Source: Prosthecochloris sp.
Lineage (GTDB): Bacteria > Bacteroidota > Chlorobiia > Chlorobiales > Chlorobiaceae
Assembly (NCBI GenBank): GCA_015482705.2
Contig: JADMLA020000022.1
Coordinates: 35,001-99,000 of the forward strand
Direction of reading: 5' to 3'
Length of the DNA: 64,000 nt
Positions within the stretch are counted from its first letter, which is position 1, and each line of letters starts with the position of its first letter. Under the pieces are notes generated by a model. It was not told the DNA's origin. It saw only the letters and a program-made list of their open reading frames with translations, and made no database searches. Made by a program: the position numbers and the translations under genes. Below are positions 8,216 to 16,983 of this stretch, one piece after another.

Positions 8216-8689
8216 TCAGTACTGTTGCTTCAATCTCTGTAGTTGGCGTTCGGTGTCCCGGGATTTCATGCTTTCACGTTTGTCGTAGAGCTTTTTCCCT
8301 TTTGCGAGCCCAAGTTCCAGCTTCAGAACACCTCTGTTGTTGAAAAACGCTTTCAGCGGTACCAGCGTCAACCCTTTTTGCTGCAGCTTCAATCTGAGTT
8401 TTTCTATTTCATCGCGTTTAAGAAGCAGTTTGCGGCTTCTTTTTGGATCAAGCTGTTCGATATGGTTGTGTTCGTATGCCGATATCTGCATGTTTTCCAG
8501 CCAGACCTCTCCCCTGTGAATTATCGCATAACTTTCATTGAGGCTTGCTTTTCCCTGGCGAACGGATTTGACTTCACTGCCTTTCAACGCAATACCCGCT
8601 ACCATTGTATCGAGTATCTGGTACTCGTGTCTGGCTTTGCGGTTGAGTATCGTTGTTACGTATTGTGCTTTTTTTTGCTCTTTTGTCAC
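8216..8689 (-). CDS. smpB: SsrA-binding protein
   Basis: The 157-residue protein is the tmRNA partner in rescue of stalled ribosomes. It shows the N-terminal beta-barrel motifs RKARHEYQI and GIALKGSEVKSVRQGK, then NESYAII, the YEHNHIEQLDPKRSRKLLL block and the basic C-terminal tail DKRESMKSRDTERQLQRLK that enters the decoding centre. The length is typical. I looked for the tmRNA gene nearby and do not see its conserved 5' end in the flanking gaps. Confidence 0.95.
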   Translation of the reverse strand: MTKEQKKAQYVTTILNRKARHEYQILDTMVAGIALKGSEVKSVRQGKASLNESYAIIHRGEVWLENMQISAYEHNHIEQLDPKRSRKLLLKRDEIEKLRLKLQQKGLTLVPLKAFFNNRGVLKLELGLAKGKKLYDKRESMKSRDTERQLQRLKQQY

Positions 8690-8747
8690 GGCTCGGTTTT
8701 CAACCTTTCTTGAAAAAATACTGTATTGACAATGCTGAATTCACGGT

Positions 8748-10241
8748 TCAGGTTTGGTAGTAGTCTTCCGGAATCAGATTTCCCATGTTGAGGACAAGAT
8801 GCGGGTCGAGAATCTTTTTTATTCTTACCATTTCCTGTATACCATCGTTTCCAAACATCTTGACAAGATATCCCGCCTTGAGCTTTCCAATACCGTGCTC
8901 GGCCGAAAGCGTTCCACCCAGTTCAAGGGCTTTTTCGACAAAATCGTGATAGAGTGCTTTTGCAGTAATAAACTCGTCATGGTTGGCCGGCAGAATGTTG
9001 AGATGGACATGTGCATTTCCTATATGACCAAAAATTATATAACGAAAACCATGATTTTCACAAGAATGCCGGTAAAAATTGTAAAGTTCGATGAAGGATG
9101 TGTCGGGAACGGCCATATCTGTACTGATCTTGCTTTCAGCTTGTGTACTGAGCCACTCGTTGACCTGGACCGGAAGTTCATGCCGAAACGCTTTCATCGC
9201 TCTTTGTTCATCGACGTCGAGAGCAATCCAGGACTCATCTGTCATGGCATTGAAACGTTCCATGAGTTCAAACCATGCCTCGAGTGTTTCGTCTTCTCTT
9301 TCCTGCGAGGTTTCTTCCTCGAAGAAAACAGCTCCGGCCGTATTTGCAGGGATCTCCGGGTATACCTTGCGAAGAAAACCCAGAGAGTTACAGTCGAAAA
9401 ACTCCAGTGCTCTCGGGTCGACCCCCTTGGTTTTCTTTTTTGCATTGTCCACAAAATGAAACAGGTCATCAAGAGTGCTGAAATAGACAAGGCACGAGAT
9501 GATTTTTTCCGGGATCGGAATGAGCTGCAGGTCAGCTTCTACAATAACGCCGAGGGTTCCTTCGGATCCTATGAACAGATCGATGAGGTCCATATCGCGG
9601 GTAGAATAATAGCCTGCGTTATGTTTCGAGGTGAGAGGGAGGTTATAGCCGGGAACTTTGATCTCCAAAGCGCCTGCGAAAGGCAGGTCGAGATGGAATG
9701 TATCATCTTTTCCGGCGCAATATTTTCCTCTCGGAATATCCACAATGTCTCCGGATGTCAGAACAACGGTAATGCGTGCTATGTGATTTCTCGTAGGTCC
9801 GTACTTGTAAGTGCGCGCACCCGATGAGTTGTTGGCGATGGTACTACCTATAAAGCATAATTTTTCTGTAGGGTCCGGAGGATAAAGCCAACCGAAGCTT
9901 TCGGCTTTTTTCTGGATATCTTCAAGCAAAGCTCCTGCTCCAACTGTCATGATGGCCTTGTTGCCGTCAGAGGTGACAGGCTTTTCTATCCAGTTGAGCT
10001 TTTCCATGGCGATCACATAGTCACCGAAAGGTATTCTGCCTCCAGTGGTGCCTGTTCCGTTACCTGCTATCACGAACTTTTTCCCGGAAGCAGCGCTTTC
10101 TCTCAGCAGTTTTGAAACATCCGTGACGTTGTCGGGAAAATACACGCCAGGCGTGTGACCGGTTTTAATATTGCTGGTATCTTCCAGAAACCCTTGAATA
10201 AGAGCAGGATCGTTTTTATAAATCATTTCTTTGCGGTTCAT
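8748..10241 (-). CDS. FAD-linked oxidase of GlcD / D-lactate dehydrogenase type
   Basis: About 497 residues from the ATG at 10241. An N-terminal FAD-binding PCMH domain has GNGTGTTGG and PPDPTEKLCFIGSTIANNSSG. A C-terminal FAD-oxidase domain ends with HIGNAHVHLNILP and LSAEHGIGKLKAGYL, the usual substrate/metal segment. Such enzymes oxidise D-2-hydroxy acids such as D-lactate or glycolate; the exact substrate is not readable. The start overlaps the end of mrdA by 26 bp, so translation is probably coupled. An ATG at 10226 is an alternative, and an upstream in-frame start at 10313 deep inside mrdA is less likely. Confidence 0.85.
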   Translation of the reverse strand: MNRKEMIYKNDPALIQGFLEDTSNIKTGHTPGVYFPDNVTDVSKLLRESAASGKKFVIAGNGTGTTGGRIPFGDYVIAMEKLNWIEKPVTSDGNKAIMTVGAGALLEDIQKKAESFGWLYPPDPTEKLCFIGSTIANNSSGARTYKYGPTRNHIARITVVLTSGDIVDIPRGKYCAGKDDTFHLDLPFAGALEIKVPGYNLPLTSKHNAGYYSTRDMDLIDLFIGSEGTLGVIVEADLQLIPIPEKIISCLVYFSTLDDLFHFVDNAKKKTKGVDPRALEFFDCNSLGFLRKVYPEIPANTAGAVFFEEETSQEREDETLEAWFELMERFNAMTDESWIALDVDEQRAMKAFRHELPVQVNEWLSTQAESKISTDMAVPDTSFIELYNFYRHSCENHGFRYIIFGHIGNAHVHLNILPANHDEFITAKALYHDFVEKALELGGTLSAEHGIGKLKAGYLVKMFGNDGIQEMVRIKKILDPHLVLNMGNLIPEDYYQT

Positions 10242-12054
10242 TGACACGGCTGTCAGTGTTTTCTGCGGCCAACGATAGACTGTCAACGGCAGTGGTGTCA
10301 GGACCGTTAACATAATAATTAATCAGTTTTCCGGCTATAGGTGCGGAAACACTTCCGCCATACCCGGCATTTTCAACAAGTACGACAATGGCAATAGATG
10401 GTTCTTCAAAAGGGGCGAATGCAACGAACCATGCATGATCTTCACCGTGCGGGTTCTGTGCTGTACCGGTTTTACCCGCTACCTTGACGTTTTTCACCGC
10501 AGCAAGTCTGCCTGTGCCTCTTTCTACAACGCCAAGCATTGCCTTGCGAACCGTTTCAAACGTTTTTTCAGAGATCGGCAGTTTATTCTTCCTGAAATCG
10601 AACGTTTCGATAATATCACTCTTGTCAGAAAGGTAGCCCTGAACGAAATGGGGTTGATACCAGGTTCCCTTGTTTGCTATTGTAGCGGTAAATGCTGCGA
10701 GCTGGAGTGGCGTAGTGTTCAGTTCGCCCTGGCCTATAGCCAGACTGACAAGATAACCCTTTGTCCATTTCCCCTTTCCATATCGCTTGTCGTAATAGTC
10801 AACCGACGGTAGGGGAGATGAACGTTCTCCGGGCAGGTCGATACCGCTGGTTTTTCCGAATCCGAACATTCTTCCATACTCGGTCCATTTTTCAAATCCG
10901 AGATCGAAGATCAGATTATAGTAATACGTGTTACATGACTCGATAATCGACCGTTCCAGATTGACCGGACCGTGTCCCTGGCCTCCATGGCACAGAAAGC
11001 GGCCTCTTCCCAATTTGAAAACTCCTGAGCAGTAAATCGTTTTTTCAGGTGTTATGGCTCTTTCTTCAAGAGCGGCAATTGCAAGCAGTAGCTTGTATAC
11101 GGAACCCGGTGGATACGATGCCTGCATCGCGCGATTGAACAGCGGTTTGTCCGGGTCACGAACGATCTCGAGCCATTTTTTGCCGTCTGTCGTGCCGTTC
11201 AGAATTTCAAGGTCGTAATCCGGCTGGCTCACCATCGCAAGTATCCCGCCGTTACGGGGATCAACGGCTACCACGGCTCCTGATTTTCCGGTTTCTTTCA
11301 AAAGATCTTCGGCGAGTTTTTGAAGGCCGGCATCGAGAGTTAGATACAAGTCGTTGCCTTTGATGAACGGTCGATCCCTGGCTCCGTTTTCAAATTTTCC
11401 CGCGGACTTGCCGATTGAATTGACCAGTTCGAACCGTATGCCTTTTTCTCCTCTCAGATAGTCCTCGTATTTTTTTTCCAGCCCTTTGCTGCCTGTTTTG
11501 TCATCGGGTGTATACCCTTTTTGAGACATTTCTTCAAGCTGGTTTTTGGAAATGAAGTTCAGATACCCGAGGATGTGCGAGGCTCCAAGTTCCAGTGGAT
11601 ATTTTCTTTTATTTTCAACCTCTATCATCACTCCCGGCAGCTGCCAGAGATTTTCGCTAAGACGCATCATCTCCTGCGGTTCTATATCCCTTCCAACAGC
11701 AACAGGTGCGAAACGGTTGTACTTGAATCCTTTCTGTATCCTTTCCGAGAGTTCTTCGAAGGTAATGTCCAGTAGACCGGCAAGCATATTTTTTTTCAAC
11801 GAGTCGGTAAACTCGGCAGGGACGACCTTAACCGAATACAGCGGTTGATTGTCGACGATCACTGTACCGTTTCGGTCGATCATCCGCCCTCTCGGGGGCT
11901 GTATCCATACTCTTCTCAGGCTGTTGGCATCCGAAATGGAACCAAGCTCCTTGTATTCGAAGATTTGAAGATAAATGAGGCGCATAAACAGGACAGCAAA
12001 GACCGCTATGACAACCAGCGAGACAGTGAGTGCTCTTTGCCGAATTTTATCCAT
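10216..12054 (-). CDS. mrdA: Penicillin-binding protein 2 (elongation-specific transpeptidase)
   Basis: A 612-residue class B PBP. It has one N-terminal membrane segment (residues about 8-28), the dimerisation motif RGRMIDRNG near 56, and the three active-site motifs S318-V-Y-K321, S373-C-N and K528-T-G. It cross-links peptidoglycan of the side wall as part of the Rod complex. mreC and mreD lie upstream on the same strand, giving the classic mreC-mreD-mrdA order. rodA is not in this run (the next gene is an FAD oxidase), and mreB is also absent here. Confidence 0.95.
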   Translation of the reverse strand: MDKIRQRALTVSLVVIAVFAVLFMRLIYLQIFEYKELGSISDANSLRRVWIQPPRGRMIDRNGTVIVDNQPLYSVKVVPAEFTDSLKKNMLAGLLDITFEELSERIQKGFKYNRFAPVAVGRDIEPQEMMRLSENLWQLPGVMIEVENKRKYPLELGASHILGYLNFISKNQLEEMSQKGYTPDDKTGSKGLEKKYEDYLRGEKGIRFELVNSIGKSAGKFENGARDRPFIKGNDLYLTLDAGLQKLAEDLLKETGKSGAVVAVDPRNGGILAMVSQPDYDLEILNGTTDGKKWLEIVRDPDKPLFNRAMQASYPPGSVYKLLLAIAALEERAITPEKTIYCSGVFKLGRGRFLCHGGQGHGPVNLERSIIESCNTYYYNLIFDLGFEKWTEYGRMFGFGKTSGIDLPGERSSPLPSVDYYDKRYGKGKWTKGYLVSLAIGQGELNTTPLQLAAFTATIANKGTWYQPHFVQGYLSDKSDIIETFDFRKNKLPISEKTFETVRKAMLGVVERGTGRLAAVKNVKVAGKTGTAQNPHGEDHAWFVAFAPFEEPSIAIVVLVENAGYGGSVSAPIAGKLINYYVNGPDTTAVDSLSLAAENTDSRVNEPQRNDL

Positions 12055-12183
12055 GAGTTAAACCGTGCATTTCATTTTTTTTGAAACAGAGTAACAAACG
12101 AAGGGTAACGACATGACCGGTACAGTAAGTTGGTCAGCGTTGACCATGAATTGTCACCGCTTTCATCGTTTCTTGGATATGAA

Positions 12184-12678
12184 CTAATTGTTGACAAGGA
12201 TTTTCTTGAAAAACATTTGATAGGCAAATACTGCAACAATCATCGTCAACAACGTTGCGACTCCTATGGAATAGGTCATATGCAATGTTGTCGGTAACGA
12301 CAGTACATTGATCATGAGTGTATACAATACTCTGCCGATCACGGAGGCAAGCAAAACGCCTTTGTAGTACATTTGTTTTTTCTGCCGTGAGGAGGCATGA
12401 CTGTCCTCCGGGATGTAAAAATAACCGGCAACGAAACCTTCTATGGTTTTTGTAAGTGTTTCGGTTCCGATGCTGCCGCTCAGGATTCCGGTTGCGATAC
12501 CTGCCATGAAACCGTAGGTTGTGCCCTGTTTCTGACCATATCTGATAGCCGTGAAAGCGATGTAGATGGTAACTATATCGGGAAAAACACCGAAAATAAC
12601 CAGGCGTGATACCGCATACTGTTGTATTATGCAGAGCACGATGAGCAGAAAGGTGTCGAGGATGGTATGTTTAAACAC
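12184..12678 (-). CDS. mreD: Rod shape-determining protein MreD
   Basis: A 164-residue integral membrane protein with about five hydrophobic segments, located between mreC and mrdA on the same strand. MreD is poorly conserved, but FPDIVTIYIAFTAIRYGQKQGTTYGFMAG is the usual family pattern of a Pro-Asp in the first loop followed by a glycine-rich helix. It links MreC and PBP2 to the cytoplasmic MreB scaffold. Identity rests on both sequence type and gene order. Confidence 0.85.
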   Translation of the reverse strand: MFKHTILDTFLLIVLCIIQQYAVSRLVIFGVFPDIVTIYIAFTAIRYGQKQGTTYGFMAGIATGILSGSIGTETLTKTIEGFVAGYFYIPEDSHASSRQKKQMYYKGVLLASVIGRVLYTLMINVLSLPTTLHMTYSIGVATLLTMIVAVFAYQMFFKKILVNN

Positions 12679-12730
12679 TTTTTTCTTATTGTTTCATACG
12701 TTTAATGATCGTTTTCCACAGCTTACTGGT

Positions 12731-13597
12731 TCAAGGATTCGTTTGGTCAGTCTGTGAACTGTTTATCCCTGTATCCGTGGCTTCTCTCATCAAGTCAACT
12801 TTTTCCGAATCCACAGTTTTTTCGGCTACCATGACGTGAGTCAATGATGAAAAATCAACGCCCAATTCGATATTGATTCTGTAAAACTGTTTTTCAGGAA
12901 TGACTTCAATGACTTTTCCCACAGGTATACCTCGAAGGGCAAACGTGCTGAAATCGGCAGTAGAGATCTTTTCTCGTTTATACATCGAGCTGCTGAGTGG
13001 AACGTAATGCATTTGTGCAATCTGTTCCTGTTCTCCGTTCCATCTGAGTATGCCATGTGTATTACTGCTGTCGGATACCACGCTGACGCTGAATTCAGAG
13101 TGAATCAACGGCATTACCTTTGCATAATTTCTCGAAACCTGAATAACCCTTCCCACCAGGCCATCGGGAGTAAGTACCGCCATATCTTTTTCTATACCCT
13201 GTTTGTCGCCAACATCGATGATCATTACGTTTTCACTTGTGTCGAACCTCCGTTCAACGACTCTTGCAGGAATAAGGTGAACAGGAGCATTATTCATAAA
13301 GGATGCTGCACGGTCGATACTGGCCGTATCCCGCAAGGCGTTGCCTTTGACAATAACGTCGGCAAGCAGTGCCGAGTTCTGCAGCGTCAATTTTTCGTTT
13401 TCCTGTTTGAGATTGATATACAAGCTTATTTCGCTCAAACCTTGTGACAATGTCGCTCTCACTTCAGTTCCTCTGGACAAGAGGCTTTTCAGTGAGTAAT
13501 GTTCCTCGAATTTGATGAGGAGGCCCGCTATACCGCAGTAAAGCAGGAGCAACAGGTATGCGTTGTTGTTACTGAAAAATTTAAACAGATTCGGCAC
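12731..13597 (-). CDS. mreC: Rod shape-determining protein MreC
   Basis: A 288-residue bitopic protein. One membrane segment (residues about 12-28) is followed by a coiled coil (about 55-85) and a beta-rich periplasmic domain with VIDVGDKQGIEKDMAVLTPDGLVGRV, the standard MreC signature. MreC controls PBP2 in the elongation complex. It begins 21 bp after the stop of a cation-efflux gene on the same strand, so the shape genes may share that gene's promoter. The C-terminal tail after about residue 265 is hydrophilic and variable. Confidence 0.93.
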   Translation of the reverse strand: MPNLFKFFSNNNAYLLLLLYCGIAGLLIKFEEHYSLKSLLSRGTEVRATLSQGLSEISLYINLKQENEKLTLQNSALLADVIVKGNALRDTASIDRAASFMNNAPVHLIPARVVERRFDTSENVMIIDVGDKQGIEKDMAVLTPDGLVGRVIQVSRNYAKVMPLIHSEFSVSVVSDSSNTHGILRWNGEQEQIAQMHYVPLSSSMYKREKISTADFSTFALRGIPVGKVIEVIPEKQFYRINIELGVDFSSLTHVMVAEKTVDSEKVDLMREATDTGINSSQTDQTNP

Positions 13598-13618
13598 GTT
13601 ATCGGAAGGTTGCTCTTG

Positions 13619-14524
13619 TTATTCTTTCGTCTTTTCTTTAACGAACCGTTCGTCTTCGAGCTGGATCGTTACATGATCAATATTATACTTTTCCTTCAAC
13701 TCTCTATGGATGGGAGTCAGAAGTTTCTGACCTTCCTGAAGATTGTCTACCTGAAGGTGGCAGCTTAGTGCATTGATGCCGCTCGTGAGGGCCCAGACGT
13801 GAAGGTCATGGAGGTTTTGAACATGATCGAAGTTCAGTAACGTGCTTTCTATATCTCCAATGTCCAGTTCTTTCGGGACAGATTCCATAAGGACATTGAC
13901 CGCTTCTTTTATGATGCCGAGTGAACTTCTCACAATGAGTACTGCAATGAAGAAACTGATAAAACTGTCCAGTGCCATCCAGCCTGTCAGCTGAATCAGA
14001 AGTGCTCCTCCGACGACACCGACCGATCCTGCAAGATCACTCACAATGTGAATATAGGCGGCCTTTACATTGACACTGTTACTCTTTTCTTTTCTCAGTG
14101 AGAATGCATTGATGCAATTTGCCGTAAGACCAATCACACCGAAAAAAAACATCTCTATTGTTTGGATTTCTTTCGGCATTGCGATACGCTTCCAGGCCTC
14201 TATGGTGATAAAGAGTGCGGTGACGCAAAGGATCACTCCGTTTATCAGTGCCGCAATGATTTCGAGCCGAAAATAACCATATGATCGTTGTTTTGTCGAT
14301 GGTTTCACACTGAATTTAATGGCAAGAAAACTGATCAGTAGAGCGAAAAGATCAGTAGCCATATGCCCGGCGTCAGCTATGAGAGCAAGGCTTCCGGAAA
14401 GCCACCCTCCGACAAGTTCAACAAAAAAAATAACAGCAGTGATTACAACTGCATATTGCAATCCTTTTTTAGCTTTACCGCTCCTGAAGGTTTGTTCCGA
14501 GCGAACCCTCTCGTTATGTTCCAT
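13619..14524 (-). CDS. Cation diffusion facilitator (CzcD/ZitB-like metal efflux)
   Basis: A 301-residue protein with six hydrophobic segments and a cytoplasmic C-terminal domain. Metal-site residues appear in LIADAGHMATDL (membrane segment II) and YIHIVSDLAGSVGVV (segment V), the His/Asp pairs typical of zinc-type CDF exporters. It exports Zn2+ or similar divalent cations in exchange for protons. It lies immediately upstream of mreC with a 21-bp gap. The metal cannot be told from sequence alone. Confidence 0.9.
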   Translation of the reverse strand: MEHNERVRSEQTFRSGKAKKGLQYAVVITAVIFFVELVGGWLSGSLALIADAGHMATDLFALLISFLAIKFSVKPSTKQRSYGYFRLEIIAALINGVILCVTALFITIEAWKRIAMPKEIQTIEMFFFGVIGLTANCINAFSLRKEKSNSVNVKAAYIHIVSDLAGSVGVVGGALLIQLTGWMALDSFISFFIAVLIVRSSLGIIKEAVNVLMESVPKELDIGDIESTLLNFDHVQNLHDLHVWALTSGINALSCHLQVDNLQEGQKLLTPIHRELKEKYNIDHVTIQLEDERFVKEKTKE

Positions 14525-14663
14525 TCTAGATCAGAAGTGGCTTTCAACAATACGGTTGCGGGAAAATGAATATTCGAGTCATGTTAACCCGGCCGATTTG
14601 GCTGGCACCTTGATTTTATTAAATTTACCGGTTTATAGCAGTATTCAGGAATGAATTAAAATT

Positions 14664-15047
14664 ATGAGTTTACACGTAACTGACAAATTTGTTGTTGTCG
14701 GAGACCGGGTGCTGATCAAACCTCGATCAGGCGATGAGAGAACGAAATCCGGAATCTACCTGCCGCCCGGCGTTCAGGAGAAAGAGAAGATACAAAGTGG
14801 TTACGTGCTGAAAATCGGGCCGGGATATCCTGTCGGCCCCCCTCCGGAAAGTGATGAGCCATGGATGGAGGAGATTTCAAGTCCTCAATACATTCCCCTG
14901 CAGGCAAAGGTCGGTGACCTGGCGATATTTATTCAAAGCAGCACTCATGAAATCGAGTACGAGGGGGAAAAATATCTCATTGTTCCTCACGCGGCGATAT
15001 TGTTGCTCATCAGGGAAGACGATGAGCTCGAGTATTATCTGAAGTAA
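14664..15047 (+). CDS. GroES-like (Cpn10 fold) protein with insertion
   Basis: A 127-residue protein that begins like a GroES subunit, with VVVGDRVLIKPRSGDERTKSGIYLP. It ends like one, with VGDLAIFIQSSTHEIEYEGEKYLIV and then a C-terminal IREDD. Canonical GroES is 94-97 residues. Here an acidic, proline-rich insertion of about 25-30 residues (PVGPPPESDEPWMEE) sits in the middle, and the mobile loop is KSGIYLPPGVQ. No groEL is adjacent, and nadA follows on the same strand. It is probably a second, specialised Cpn10, or a barrel protein with another role. Confidence 0.8.
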   Translation: MSLHVTDKFVVVGDRVLIKPRSGDERTKSGIYLPPGVQEKEKIQSGYVLKIGPGYPVGPPPESDEPWMEEISSPQYIPLQAKVGDLAIFIQSSTHEIEYEGEKYLIVPHAAILLLIREDDELEYYLK

Positions 15048-15142
15048 CTGAACCTCCGATTTGAGTTTCACGTTTTTTTGAGTTGTATCGAACATAGCCG
15101 CTCCGGAAGGACCGGGTTCTGAAGAATTTTTTTTGGTTTATC

Positions 15143-16108
15143 ATGATAGCTTTTGGTGGAAATAACGATATATCAACCGATGCGCAGGCAAAAGAGTTCG
15201 TTCGGCGCATTGAAAAACTGAAACAGGAAATGCGGGCAATAATTCTTGCCCACTATTATACGGTTCCCGAAGTGCAGGATGTAGCGGATATCGTCGGGGA
15301 TAGTCTTGCTCTTGCCCGTGCTGCGGAGAGTACCAAAGCCGATGTGATTGTTTTTGCAGGTGTGTATTTCATGGGAGAAACGGCAAGTATTCTCAATCCC
15401 GGCAAGCTTGTGCTCATGCCGGATGACCATGCAGGGTGTCCACTTGCAGACAGTTGTCCAATCGAGGAGTTCAGGGCGTTCAAGAGTGAATATCCTGAGG
15501 CATTGGTCATAAGCTATATCAACTCAACTGCTGAAATCAAAGCTGAATCGGACATTATCTGCACCTCTTCCAATGCAGAGCATATCGTTCGGCAAATTCC
15601 TGAAGATAAGGAGATTATTTTCGGCCCGGACAGGAATCTCGGCAGTTACGTCATGAGGAAACTCAACAGAAAAATGATTCTCTGGCAGGGCTACTGTTAT
15701 GTTCACGAAGCGTTTAGCTGGGGGGTCGTTAAAGAAACGGTCGAGGCACATCCCGGAGCTGAACTTATCGCTCATCCTGAATGCCGTGAGGATTTGCTGC
15801 AACATGCTGATTTTATAGGATCTACCAGTGGATTGCTCGAGTACGCAAGGCGGAGTTCGAGCAAAACGTTCATTGTTGCCACAGAGCCGGGTATTGTCCA
15901 TGAAATGCAGAAACGTTCACCTCAAAAAACATTTGTTCCTGCTCCCAAAGATGCTTCTCAGCCCTGGAGTACCTGTACACAGATGAAACAGAATACTCTT
16001 GAAAAACTTTGGCGCTGCATGGAAACCCGTCAACCGGAGATAGTCGTTGAAGAATCTCTGCGCCAAGCAGCCCTGAGGCCCATCCGGCGTATGCTCGAAA
16101 TGTCCTAG
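15143..16108 (+). CDS. nadA: Quinolinate synthase
   Basis: A 321-residue [4Fe-4S] enzyme that condenses iminoaspartate and dihydroxyacetone phosphate to quinolinate. It shows the three pseudo-repeats of NadA. AHYYTVPEVQDVADIVGDS carries the substrate His/Tyr, and FAGVYFMGETASILNP is followed by the Cys in DHAGCPLADSC. HPECREDLL and the C-terminal CTQMKQNTLEKL supply further cysteines, and FIVATEPGIVHEM is present. It belongs with nadB (4.4 kb) and nadE (1.7 kb) but is not in the same operon. Confidence 0.95.
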   Translation: MIAFGGNNDISTDAQAKEFVRRIEKLKQEMRAIILAHYYTVPEVQDVADIVGDSLALARAAESTKADVIVFAGVYFMGETASILNPGKLVLMPDDHAGCPLADSCPIEEFRAFKSEYPEALVISYINSTAEIKAESDIICTSSNAEHIVRQIPEDKEIIFGPDRNLGSYVMRKLNRKMILWQGYCYVHEAFSWGVVKETVEAHPGAELIAHPECREDLLQHADFIGSTSGLLEYARRSSSKTFIVATEPGIVHEMQKRSPQKTFVPAPKDASQPWSTCTQMKQNTLEKLWRCMETRQPEIVVEESLRQAALRPIRRMLEMS

Positions 16109-16344
16109 GATTCCTTGAAAATGGTCCTTTTTGCCCATTTTTGTGTCGTGTTCAGACTTCCTTTCCAACGCATTCAAACATACGCTCTGCTTCGTCGTCT
16201 GAACACTCTTTGATCTTGAACGAAAAACCTCATTTTTGAGGCATCCTCGCTCATTGTGCACTACGGACTATTTTCATGTCACTTGTTTCTCACTTGCCCT
16301 TGAACCCTTCGCTGCTGTTATTCAAGGTGATCGTTTTCATCTCG

Positions 16345-16983
16345 TCACTTTTCATTTGTTTCTGCTTCTCCATGCGCATAAACGAAACCACCTCTGCCGA
16401 GTGTATCGACGACCTGCTGGATTTTAGCGGGATTGACCACAAAGCAGCCGTTGCTTCGGCCGATTCTGGGCCCGTTGAACGTCAGAAGGTTCTCGAAAAT
16501 GACGGGTATGGAGACGTAGCTTGCCGAGTGGAAGACAATGTCTCTTTTGAACGCGTTGCTGTTTTTCAATGAGTCGAGCCCGTGAAGCCTTATGGCAAGT
16601 CCGTGATCTCCCTTGTACACGTTTCCTGTTTTATAGAGGCCGAGGCTACTCATGTTCGAGCCGGAGATGTTTGAAAATTTCCGTGCTTTGAGAGTGCCGC
16701 TTTTTGCTGCATGTGCAACGTGATAAAAGCTTTTCGATTCGAAGCTCGTGTCGATAATGAGCATACGTTTGAATAGGGATGGCTTTGTATAATCCACGAT
16801 AGCCAGGTACTGTGGGGCACTATCATGGGGATGAGTGCTTCTGTATTGAGATACAGCCCTGTATGCCGACTGGATTGCTTCATCCGAAACAGCAGGTAGG
16901 GAGAACAGGAGCCCGAAAAGTATGACTGTGGAAAGAAGGACAGTTGCGAAACCGAATGCAATGAGCTGGGTTTTTCTTGTCAT
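16345..16983 (-). CDS. L,D-transpeptidase catalytic domain family protein (YkuD_2 type)
   Basis: A 212-residue protein with an N-terminal membrane segment or signal anchor (residues about 8-30). The catalytic region contains LAIRLHGLD (His134), IVFHSA (His152) and GPRIGRSNGCFVV with Cys180 as the likely nucleophile. These motifs match the second L,D-transpeptidase family and not classic YkuD. It would act on peptidoglycan in the periplasm. Its ATG overlaps the TGA of the upstream pirin gene by 4 bp (16980-16983), so the two are translationally coupled, an unexpected pairing. Confidence 0.82.
   Translation of the reverse strand: MTRKTQLIAFGFATVLLSTVILFGLLFSLPAVSDEAIQSAYRAVSQYRSTHPHDSAPQYLAIVDYTKPSLFKRMLIIDTSFESKSFYHVAHAAKSGTLKARKFSNISGSNMSSLGLYKTGNVYKGDHGLAIRLHGLDSLKNSNAFKRDIVFHSASYVSIPVIFENLLTFNGPRIGRSNGCFVVNPAKIQQVVDTLGRGGFVYAHGEAETNEK

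Noticed and set aside
8243..8713. 156-codon plus-strand frame over smpB
   Set aside because: It is antisense to a well-conserved smpB and has no family features.
8754..9827. Long open frame (357 codons) on the plus strand
   Set aside because: It is fully antisense to the FAD-linked oxidase, which has clear family motifs. The frame has no recognisable domain.
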